NCBI GenBank assembly: GCA_905221605.1
Contig: CAJNDS010002297.1
Location: 12,501-76,500 of the forward strand
Direction of reading: 5' to 3'
Length of the DNA stretch: 64,000 nucleotides
DNA from: Symbiodinium natans
Taxonomy: Eukaryota; Sar; Dinophyceae; Suessiales; Symbiodiniaceae
Shown: piece after piece, positions 15,001 through 27,000 of the stretch
Numbering within the stretch: position 1 is the stretch's first letter
Layout: every line of letters begins with the position of its first letter
The notes under the pieces: generated by a model
The model's database searches: none
What the model was told of the DNA's origin: nothing
What the model saw: the letters and a program-made list of their open reading frames with translations, nothing else
Program-made: the position numbers and the translations under genes

Positions 15001-18000
15001 CAGGATGTTTGACAATGGTTTCGGGGCTGAGAACCAGGGGGTTCAGTGAAAACAACAACCAAACAACCCTCAAGCAACTTGTTTGGTTGCCGGCCCTCAT
15101 TACATGTGGTCAAACCTAGGCAAACACATAGTCAGAGGCCAAGTTTTGAGACCTCTCACACGAAATAGGCTCCACGAAAAACACACCTTAACATGTAGAA
15201 ATGCGTCAGAACTCGAGTCTTGGCTACATCCCTGAAACAAAAACCCTAAAACCAAGAGGCAAACTAACAGGAGTCGCTGCTACCAACAAGGTAAGCCCAA
15301 GGCCACCATTGCCTACTAAAGTTTGCACCTTGCCCATGAAAGTTTGCGTCTTGCCTGACAAAGATTGTCCTCCATGGCACACCATGAAGGTACAACTGTT
15401 CGCAGGCAAGGCATGTGGGACCTTGCCCGTGCCTTGCCTGCGAAAACTTGTGCCGTGCAGAAACTTGGATATCTAGATATCTATATATCTAGATATCTAG
15501 ATATCTATATATCTATATATCTATATATCTATATATCTATATATCTATATATCTATATATCTATATATCTATATATCTATATATCTGTATGTCGATATAT
15601 ATATATATATAGCAAGAAAGGTTCAGGGTTGAGGGTTTTCACAAGGGTTCAGGGTTTAGGGTTTTTGGGCTTAGAGCTCCGATTCAAGGCCTTCCATGCC
15701 ATCCTTCTCCAGCTGATGCAGAAGCTCGAGTGCCTCTGGTGAGTGTTTACACTAAACTCTATAAGCCCTGGAGGTTTCGAGCCCCATCTCACATAAACGC
15801 TCTAGCGACCACATAAGCCCTACACACCCTACTCGGAGGGGGGAGGGGCTTTGTAGGGTTTAGTGTAGGTAGGCCTAAACCCTAAACCCTAAACCCTGAA
15901 CCCTAAACCCAAACCCTGCACACTATTCCTAGCTTCATTCTGGGGACTTTGCGCCGTGCGGGCTAGGTTCAGAACTGACATCCGCACCCGAAGCCCGCGA
16001 CGAAGTCCGCACAGCAAGTCCAGGGTTTAGGGTTTAGGGTTTAGGGTTTAGGCTTGTATAAGGGGCTCTAGGGTATTTCCCAGGCTGTTAGCAAGGTTGT
16101 CAACCCGAAGTTCAAACTGCAAACCATAAACCTATCTGCGCGACAGCCTTATAAAGATCCAATGAGCTGCTGGGATTCAAGCGCACAAAAAAAGGGATGC
16201 TAACAAGACCGACATACCTGAACATCCTGCCAGACTTTCACCCTAAACCCAAAACCCTCATAAACCATAAACCCTAAACCCTAAACCCTAAGCCCTAAGC
16301 CCTAAGCCCTAAGCCCTAAACCCTAAACCCTATAGACCCTAAAACCCACACCTTTCTTCAACGTTTCCGGCCTCTGCCCAGGCAGCGCCGCGGCCCAACG
16401 CTCCCAGGGCCTCGGGGATGGCACAGGGAGGGCCTGGTGTCTATACCCGAAACCCTGAACCCTAAACCCTAAACCCTATACCCTATAAACCCCAAAGCCT
16501 ATAAACCCTAAACCCGAAACCCCAAACCCTAAACGAGGCCTAAGTGGGTTTTGGGATTTGGGGTGAGGCTGGGACGGCTTCTTGCAGAGTTTCAGGGCAT
16601 GACGAGGAAAGCCTCGGGCTTGTATCATTTCTCCCTTAGGTTTTGTGTACATAAAAGTACAAAATAATAGTTCTCAAGCGGGCAAATTAATAGCTAAGAG
16701 TGCAGGGTTTACGTTTCTAAGGTTTGGGGGTTAGGGCTTCGTGGGCTTAACATGCCTCGCTTTCTACGGGCCCCTAAAGGCCCTAAAGCACCTAAAGCAA
16801 GTCTTTAAGCTCATGCGGGAACAACTCGGCCTGCGATAACTTGCAGTTCTTAGGGTCTCGAGGTTTTGGAGTTCTTCGGCCTTTCGTTTCGGGCCTTGTG
16901 GGTGTGAAAGGGGTTCAGGCTCTAAAGGCTTCTGGGGCTTCGCATTCTTAGATATTTTGCAGGGCTTCCAGGAGAAAATTTTGGGCCCTAAGCCCTAAAC
17001 CCTGAACCCTAAACCCTAAACCCTAAACCCTATTCTTGCAGTCCAGCTGGCTGCTGTGAAGGAAATCGCATCGGCACGGAGTTGCCGGTGCTCGAAGCCT
17101 ACAGGACATGGGGGTTTAGGGTTTAGGGTTTAGGGTTTAGGGTTTAGGGTTTAGGGTTTAGGGTTTAGGGTTTAGGGTTTAGGGTTTAGGGTTATGGTTT
17201 GGGGTTTGGGGTTTAGGGTTTAGGGTTTAGGGGTACATTATCGGGTCCTCACTTTCAGTGAGTCCTACTACTTGGAGTCTATTGTGGGGGGTCCCTTATT
17301 CTCGAAAGCCCCAACATGGGCAGCTATCTGAAAATAGTGGGAAAGAAGACCCACATGTTAGGGGGAGACGCCGTGATGACTCGGACGTCGGGGCGCATTA
17401 GGGACGGACTTCTATGGAGTTAGGGTTTAGGTTTAGGGTTCCGGGTTCAGGGTTTAAGGTGATGCTTTGCCAAATGGGAAACTTTTTCAACTTGAAATCC
17501 TGCACCGTTCGAGCTGTCAACGGTCGGTGATGGTTGCGCATGGACTACGAACCTTCTGTTTCTCAATGCCGAAACCAGCACTCATCACCGGCCTGAAGCT
17601 TATAGAGCCCGGATGAGAGGACGAGACTACAAATAAGCAACTCAGCCTCCCTAAGCCTATATGGGGGGGTTCCGAAAATGGGGGTACCCTTTTTGGGAGT
17701 CCCTTTAGAAGGAGTTCATTCTATTTGGGGTGTGAAAGGGATAGCCCTGAATTTCGGAAACCCCCATATAGCAGTCACCCCAGTAACAACAGCTGACAGA
17801 GCACATCGCGTTCTGGCTGCTCTTAAGACCTTGCTCATGAACCGCCCGGGTCAGGAAGCCAATCTCTAAACAAGCACCTCATATCCTACACCTCCGTAAT
17901 CCCCCATGAACATCAGACATCTTACGTATTGCAATGCAGCATTCGATTACATAAATCAATTCCCTTCCTGGTTGCTAGAACCTGATAGACCAGCCACTGC

Positions 18001-21000
18001 ACTTAGTCCAGGAGCCTTCAAACAGCCGAAGCGCCTGGCGCCAGTTCTTGCCTGGCTCGGTTTGACAGTCACTTTGGGGTGTAAGTGGTCTTGATCATAT
18101 ATAGTCATACAACAAGGTCGTAATACGAATATACTAGTGTAGTACTATACTAATATACGTATATACTAATATATTGATAAATATACGACCATACGAATAT
18201 ACGAATTAACGAATATACTAAAGTGTTAATAAATTGAAATATTAAAGTAGGATGAAGTAGTATCAGCAAGAATACATCATGCACGAATATAAACCTTGAG
18301 CACTTAGCGTCGGGCTTCTGATGCTTCAGGGCTGCACATGTGCTCCAAGCTGAACAAAAGTGAGCCTACCAAATGGGTTTAGGGTGTAAGGCTTTGGGAG
18401 CTTGATGGTGGAGACTACCGAAGAGTCAATAATTCACATCTCTTCGGATGTCTGTGCAGGGCAAGTAGCACGGGCTTTGCCTACACGGTATTTAGGTCAA
18501 AGAGTTTGTGTCCGAATCACGGCTTCTGAGGTGTTGCAGTTTCTGCTAGCCAACACTAGTCGCGAAACCACAGTAGGAAGCTACGGACCGGCACTACTTG
18601 GACTCCGGAAAGCATCCTTCCTGCACATGACGCATATTTTTCGGAAGGAACGTTGGAACCAAACGCTGAACCCTGAGCCCTCGACCATTCCCGCACTCTG
18701 CCATCCTTATCTGTTCTTCGTTCCAAGCCCAGTGGCCCAAGCAGCTAAGCATTCGCCATCCAATACCCTTGACCCCTGAGCAGCAAATTTGAGACAATGC
18801 AGCCCGCAACTCTTTCTTGCCCTAAGCCCTAAGCCCTAAGCCCTAAACCCGAAACCCCAAATACCTCTGTTGGCCGCAGTGATCTCTGCGTTCAGCTGCG
18901 CGACCGCATTCTGCCTTCGAGCTCGAGGCTTTAGAGGCTTCGGGGTTCCAACATGTTTTGTGATAACGGACAAAGTCTAGACTGTTCACCCATAGACTCA
19001 AGAGTAACCTAGGACTCAACAAATGTACCTTTTTGGGCTAAACGGGGCTCACAAGGGAACCTAGACTCGAAAAAAAGGGGGAATCGGGCCTACTCTGGTC
19101 CCAGTAACCAAGACAAGGGACTCATGATGCTTCTCACTCAGCTCGGGGGGCCCTTACAATCTCTGCCTGAGGGCACTTAGCCACAGGCTCCAACACCCCA
19201 AAATTGAGGAATTTTCCGAAAAGCATATAAGGATCTCTCTTATACTCTCAGGAATATTCCTCAATTCAGGGGTATTGGAGTCACCTGCCAACCCTAAACC
19301 CTAAACCCGAAACCCTAAACCGGAGTCTCTGGTAGCCAGATGTTTGATGGGGGGAGTCGGGGTCGCCGGCTCGTCAAACACCCGACAGCTCCAATATCTA
19401 CACTTGGACAGCATCCTCTCCCTGAGCCCTAAACCCTAATTAAACCCTAAACCCTATAAACCTAAACCCCTAAACCCTAAACCCTAAACCCGAAACCCTA
19501 AACCCTAAACCCTGGCCCTAACCCGCGTGGAGGTGATTGCCACTCATTCTGGCCTGCTGCCCTTGCGTGGCGGAGAAGCGCACATGCCCCGTGGACCCCA
19601 TGGCGATGAGCGGGCGCTTGTAGGGCTCTGCTTTGCGGGTTACCCTTTAGGGCCTGTAGGGTTTGGGAGTTTAGGGTATGGGGTCTAGGGTTTAGGGTGT
19701 GGGGTTTAGGCTTTAGGGTTTCCAACCCCCCTTCCCTTTGGGGCTTTTGGGGTTTGGGTTTAGGGTATCTCTTCTACACCAAGGTCCCCAACAAAGGCCG
19801 CGAACTTATAAAACATGAATCTTGCTGACTGCTTGTCATACCAGTAGCATCCACTGCAAGGAGGGGCCCATTACTCTACCATCTACAGTTCATCCCCATA
19901 CCCCAATTCGTAGGGGCCGTTTGGGATGGCAACCGACACATTCGCCTGATTCGACCGGGCCTTGATTGCAGGACGTGAACCTCCTTGGTGCCCTTTGACT
20001 ACTCCTCCCCCCCGGCTTGAGGAAGTGACTTTGATCAGCGGCGCAATCTTACAAACCAAGAGCCGGGTGATGTTTGGTAGTTTCTGCGCTTGCTTGTGTT
20101 CCTCCGATGCTCGTCCTATCATGCAAGTCTCTGGACCTAAGTGTGCGACCTTGCAGGAACGTCCTGCATGACCGAGGACAAACACACGATCCCGGACAAC
20201 GCTCCCTCTGGGGCCTGAGATGACTGGCAGTTATGTAGCCTGTACAAACCCTAAACCCTAATTCCTAAACCCTACATCCTACATTCCAAACCCTACACCC
20301 TAATTTAATCCTATTTGTAAAGTTGATTGTAGTCCGTCTGCTCAAGGTCAGGCTAAAAGCAGGTGAGTCCCATGAAAACGCAACGAGATGGAACCTCTAC
20401 TGGGCCCCCTCACTTGGAGGTTCATGGGTCCTTATAAGTAGGCTTATGAGTAGGGTATCTGTGGCCATAAACGAGTTCAATGTGCTTCTAACCCTACTTA
20501 GAAGATCCCTAATGAACCTCCAAGCACCCAGGGCCACCTCAATTGACTTCTTCTTTCCTCAGAGCTGCCAAGATCTGCTCGCCTGTGCTGCCCACGTCAG
20601 CAAGGACCTGTTGAGCCTCGGGGGGGAAGGAACAAGGATTGAAGCGGCACGTTTAGGGTAGGGATAAGGGACTGCGGAGAGTGTCTGCGTGTGTGTGTGT
20701 GTGTGTGTGTGTGCACTTCCGCAACTTGCAAGAGGTTTCCCCAATAACTTATCAAGGGCAGTGCTCAAGCCCAAGCAACACAGCATCATCCCTGAGATCG
20801 CAGACCTCTCTGCCTAGCTACAGCAATACAATGATAACCAGTAGTATCATATTTCATGATTGAAGGAACAATACAAGTCTATTACATAATAATCATGACT
20901 TAAATAATCTTAAGCTGCTTGAGAGATGTCCCCTCCGGCCTCGCTGGCTCTTGCCCCTGGCACCGTGGCAATTCTGTGGAGCTTTCTGATTTGGGAGGGG

Positions 21001-24000
21001 ATTAGGGTTTAGAGTTCAGCACTCTGCAGGAAAGTTGAGCCAAACCCTCAAACCCTAAAAGCCTACCGTTCATTTGGACTGCGGCCCCGAGTCTCGAAGG
21101 TTTGGGCTTTCAAAAAGGATGCTCAGTCAGAGCTCCTGTCATAGAGGTGTAAGAGAGCTTAACGGCTTGTTTCCAAGAGTTTAGGGTATAGGGCATGCTA
21201 CTCGAAGCCGTATTTAGTATATCGAACACCATTCAGGGAACCTAAGCCCCGAAGCCCTGTAAAACCTAAAGCCCCTGGTAGAAGCCCGCTTTTTCCAACG
21301 CCAACAGACCTTAAACGACTACTGATGGCGGCTTCCGACTAACACAAAACCCTAAACCCTAAACCTCCACCCTAAACCCCAAAGCCTCTCTCCCCAGCAG
21401 AGAGAGCAGACGCCATGGTCGTCATGTCCTCAGCGAAAGGTGCCCGACTGGATCAACAATGTTACTGACAGGGTAGTTCTCTAAGTTAGCTCCCTTTTCG
21501 GTCCCTAGTTTATATGGGTGCGGTACTATGTAGGGGACCCGACAAGTGACCCTAATTTAGAGAACTACGCCAAAAAGCAGGTCTGACACCATGTCTTCGG
21601 GCCTGGGATTTAGGGTCTGTGGTTACCCTAAAACCCTAAACCCCAAACCCTATACCCGAGTCGGCTTCAGGGTCTACGGGTTGCAACGTGCTGAGAATTG
21701 CATGTTAAGGAGCTGGGTTGAAACAATGGTTTAGGGTTTAGGGTTCAGGGTGTAGGGTTTAGGGTTCCAAAGCATGGCCCCTGAACCCTTAACCCCTGAT
21801 GGGTGAAGGGCTGGCTCGCCCCTCTTTGTCCCCAAACCCCCAAGCCCTTCACCATGAACCCTACCTCCCAAACCCTGAAGCCCAGAACCCCAAATCCCAA
21901 ACCTTAGAACCCGACCCTGCAGTACGCCCCTAAACCCAAAAACCCTAAAGCCTTCGAAAACTCCTGTGATGTTTGAACCCTAAACCCTGAACCCTCAACC
22001 CTAAACCCTATGAGCTCCAAGTGGCGAGCTCCCCAGTGCCCGCCAGAAGTCCCAGAACCCATGGCCACTCATCGCATGCATCCTTGCATGGGGGGGGGTT
22101 CCGAAAATGGGGGGGGGGGGGGGGGGTTTGGGGTCCTTCTAATAAGGGGATCCGACTCTTTGCGGGGGTTTATATTAAGGGATATTATCGCAAGCCCTTA
22201 CATGGTGTTGAAGGCTAGAGACTTCACTCAGCTTCCCACTCTACTCATATTTGGGGTCCTGATGATCTTCTTTAGGATACTCAAAATCGAACACCAAGCC
22301 CTATGCCCGGGGAAGTTCGAACTAGCGGAGCTGTTTGGGCCTTAGGATACAGTATATACCCGAGCACCCTGAAGCCCTAATCCCTGAAAGGCCCTGACGG
22401 CCTTAACGAGTATATAGACGATAACGGGCGACGCTCTGCAAACAGAAAGCCGGGGGGGCGGGAATTCACGTGCTCATCTTCTTCAGGGTTTGTTTAGGGT
22501 TTAGCAGCTTTTGCTAGGTGATGCTCCACACGAGACCCTCTGGGAAAAGATGCTGTATCTTGCCGTGATGCACAGGCTGCGATCGCCGAATTCAGCATGA
22601 TGGTGTTGCCTGGGATGACCCTACACCCTAAGCCCTAAACCCCAAACCTCTGAACCCAAAACTCGAAACCCCAAACCCTAAACCCTCAGCCCATACCGCA
22701 AACCGCAAACCCTGAGCTTAAACCTCAAGCCCTAAGCCACTGACAGTGTCAGCGAGTGACAGGCTTAAGGTGCTGTTTACAAGCTGGAAGGAAGATTGTC
22801 CGTGAAATGCAAATTCTGAGTTGTGAAGTCCAGAAGCACCCTAAGGCCTAAACGCCAAACCCGGAACCCTATAACCTTGAACCTGAACCCAAAACCAGAG
22901 GCTTTGCTTAGGGTCGTCGAGTTGTAGGGATGAGCTTGAAAATCCCAGGGCGGCCTAAGGACTTCGAACCTACCAAGCCTTACACATCATGCGAGAAGCA
23001 GAGCGTCCCTAAACCCTAAGCATTTTGTTGGATCCAATTTGAACCTCACATGTTCTGAAGCAACACAACAACTATGGTACACTCCCCTTCTCAAGGGACT
23101 CTATAGGTAAACCTCGACTGACCACTTGTGTGCAGCCTGCGGGGCTGCGCAGAGCTGTCGCGCCAAAGCGAGTGAGAAGTGATAGAGACAAACGCCACCT
23201 TCCCGGGAAGTGCTCGGAGCTTCGGGCTTGTGGGTTCTATAGGGCTTTGGGGCTCACAGCGTTTCGGGCTGTAATGGTACCGAAGAGTTTTGACTGAGTT
23301 TGAGGGTTGAGGGTCTCGGTATTTACGAAATCCGCCGAGGCCTTGGGCCGTAGGTGTCTGGGTAGCTCAAAGATCCCCTCCCCACAGCCCAGGGACCCCT
23401 TTATTTTGTGTTTTTTGGCCTGAAATTGGTACCCCCCCTAACCGACAAGTGTCCGTGAGCAAACGGTGCATCAGGACCAGGGGCACTTCAGCCTGCCATA
23501 GGGGCCCCACCCCCTCAACTTTCAAGCCAGAATTCTTCGGCCCCGCTCACCTCAGAGCCTGGAGGTCCTTCTCCGATTTCCTCCCACCGCACCTGCTTCC
23601 AGCCCCCTGGTTTGGGTTGCCTTGTTACAAGCTCAGGCCGAGGCGGGTCGCGCAGTGTTAAAATTCTTGAAGTCCCGGCACCTAAACCCTACAGGCTCCT
23701 GCAGGTTCAGGGGCTTCTAGGCTCGGGTTTACTCGGACCCTAGCAAACCCCAAACCCTAAACCCTAAGCACTAAACCCTCTACCCTAAACCCTGATTTAG
23801 GGTTTTAAACCCTAAACCCTAAACCCTGAGCAACACGGCCTCCGCGCAACCGTGCTCAGCGACGCGCCAGCTGAGGAAGCGCTGGACCCTGAAAGCCCCG
23901 CGAGAAACGAACGTTTAAAGGCAATGGGTGAAGGTTTGAAGGTTTTTAGGGTTCAGGGTCTAGGGTTTAGGGTTTAGGGAGTTATTTTATAGGGTTTAGG

Positions 24001-27000
24001 GTTTGGGCGAACAGGGTTGAGGGATCTAGGGTTTTTGGGTTGAGAGCGAGAATCATCTGCAGACCCCAAGGTCATAAACTCTGAGCCCCACAAGCCCACT
24101 GCATCCCATGTGCCCTTTTCCCAAACCCCAACCCCAAGCCCTAAACCTTACAGCTTAAACCCTGCAAGGCTTGTAAACCCTCAGCCGAGCTCTATAAGCC
24201 CCAAAAGCCCATAAGCCCTCGGTCCTAGCCCTGAAACAAGCCCTTTAAACCCTAAACCCTGACCCTAAACCCTGAACCCTCAACCCTAAACCCTGAACCC
24301 AAACACCATCCAACACCCCGCACACCCAACTGCTCTTGTGACGGGTAATTTGAAGAGCTTAACACACTAAACCGTGCCAGCCTAACACCCTGAACCCCCC
24401 CCCCACAAAAAAAAAAAAAAAAAACGCCCAAAACTCTAAAACCCTGAGACCCTACAACCCTAAGCACCAAAACCCTAGAAGCCCTAAACCCCTAAAGCCC
24501 TAAAGCCCTAAAGCCCTAAACCCCTAAAGCCCCAAACCCCTAAACCCCTAAACCCCTAAACCCCTAAACCCCCAAACCCTAAACCAACCTTACATTTTCG
24601 TGCCATGGGGGCGGAGGCTGGAGTCTGCCAGCGTACGGAGCAGCTCCATCCCACGAGTCCAGGCCGCCTTTGGATGTACGGGGTTTCGGTTTAGGTTTGG
24701 GGTTTAGGATTTAGGGTTTGGGGTTTGAGGTTTAGGGTTACGGTTGTAGGCTGCCCAGCGATTTAGGATGAAAAAGGGTGCCCGTTTTTTGTCTTGAAGG
24801 GTCTTACAGGGAACCTGAACCCCCCAAGAAGGGAGTCAGGGTACCCCGGGGCATTCTGGGGCTGGGGTTTGGGGTTTAGGGATTATAGGGTTTAGAAGGT
24901 TTGGAAAGCGTAGGGTTTTGGGTTGAGAAGGCGTCAGGCATCGGGTTTAGGGTTTGGAAGGCTTAGTGTCAAGTAGGGGTTCAAGCTTCATATCGGGTTG
25001 ATTATACAGCTGGAGATTTCTGCATAAGGTTTTGGGCTCATTAAGGGTCTGGGGGGGGGGGGGGGGGGCATGTGGGCTTCTCATGAGATTAATAAAAGGT
25101 CAATAAAGGTTCATTGGGTTAGGGATGCAGGCAGGCCAGGGGTCCGTCTTTGGTGTTAGGTCGTGGGGCTTGAGCCTCGGACTTTGGGGTGAGAGGTTTA
25201 GGCTTTATAGGGTTTGCGGGTCGAGAGAAAGGTTTGGGGTTTGGAGTGTTTATGTAGGGCTCTAAACCCTAAACCCTAAACCCTAAACCCTAAACCCTAA
25301 ACCCTAAACCCTTAGGGCCTTACAGGGTTTGGGGTTAGGAAGATTTCTGGATGTAAGACTTGGGACACTGGCAGCTCCGAAGTGGTCGCACAGACGTTTG
25401 CAACAGCAGGACGCTTGAGTTTAAGACCTCTTGGAGCCAAAGTACCTGTACCTAATGAAGCCTGCCCAAAAGCGTCCCACACTCCAGCAAGGTTCATGAA
25501 ACTCAGCTTGCACAATTCCAATCCTGCATTCCGCACGGCAGCCAGTACGTGATGCCCACCATGCCAAACCCTCTAAACCTAAATGCCCCACAAACCTTCA
25601 ACTCAATCCTACGGCCAAGCCCATTATGTAGCCCATTAGCACGACTCAGTTGCAAGGTCTCTTCACATGGGCCCTTAAAAGGGGACCCCTTATGTACCTC
25701 ATAAACCCTATAGAACCCAAAGGGCCTAAGGGAACCTATTAAGGGACCATGGACCTACCAGAAGACTTGGAATCTGGTTTTGGGGGGCTGTTATAGTACA
25801 ATATGGAGACCACAGGGCCAGAAGGGAATACCGTTATGAAGTGTTCCGGCCCCTATGGTATACAGCTTCCTAAGCAACTGCTGAGGGTTTAGGGTTTAAG
25901 GTTTAGGACCCTTTCTACACCACTCCTGAATGCGTTTGCAGCCCTCGTATAAGACACACTTGTTTTTTTTGACAGGACCGACAAGTCTCTGACGGCTTGA
26001 GACCCTGCCCTGCAATGCAAAACGGAACTACCTCAGCCCTAAACCCCATGACAAACGAAACCTTGCAAGGCCCATTTGGCCCCTAAACCCTGAACCCCAA
26101 ACCCCAAACCCTAAACCCTACGTAAGTCCCGCCTAACATTTTAAGGGGTCTAGGGGCTACGTCGTAGGGCCCCGGTGGCGCCACCTCCTCCACCCAGTCC
26201 CACGCGGCGTTGAAGGCAATCGTGGGCGCCTTGCGCGGTTTGGGGTTTAGGGTTTAGGGTTTAGGGTTTAGGGTTCAGGGATGCGGGTTACAAACTTGCC
26301 AGCTCTTAACTCCCGACTTGGAGGTTCACTTGGGCAGTTCTAAGTCGGGTGATAAGTTAAAAGTACCCGAAGTAAGGCTATAACCACAGCTACCCTGCTT
26401 CACTCCCCGCTTGGAGGTTGTAAGGTTATAACCATACTTACCCTACGTATTACCCACTTTTAAGTACTTACCCATGAACCTCCGAGTATGTGAACCCCGT
26501 TAATACGAAGTTTCTACGGACTTTTGGCACCTTATAACCATGAAGCCGGAACCCCAAAAAATTGAGGCCCAGGCTTTTGGAGAGATCTCCGTTGGGGTTA
26601 GGGTTTAGGGGGGGGTTCAGGGTTTAGGGTTTCGGGTTGGAATGGTCGGGCTTCCTTCTTGTGGGGCGTCTGCTTGGAAGGTTGTTTCGAGGGCTTGCCG
26701 TTAAACAGCAGCAGTTGGGATGTTCCCCCTTATACTAACAGTCCTTCATAGGGATGATGGTCCCCCCCCCCGCATAAGGGAGAACAGCAGCAGTTTGTAG
26801 AGGGGTTTAGGGGGCTTTAGTGTTTAGGGGTCAGGATTTAGGCTGGAGAGCCTTGCCATATTCCAAGACGGCTGAGCCCTGAACCCACCATGAGCCGCAG
26901 ACCATGAACCACGCAGAAGGGAAAGCGGGAAACCCCCACCCACCATGAATGTTGAGGCTCTCTAAGCCCTGATCTTCAACCCGCTTCTTAGAATCTTATC

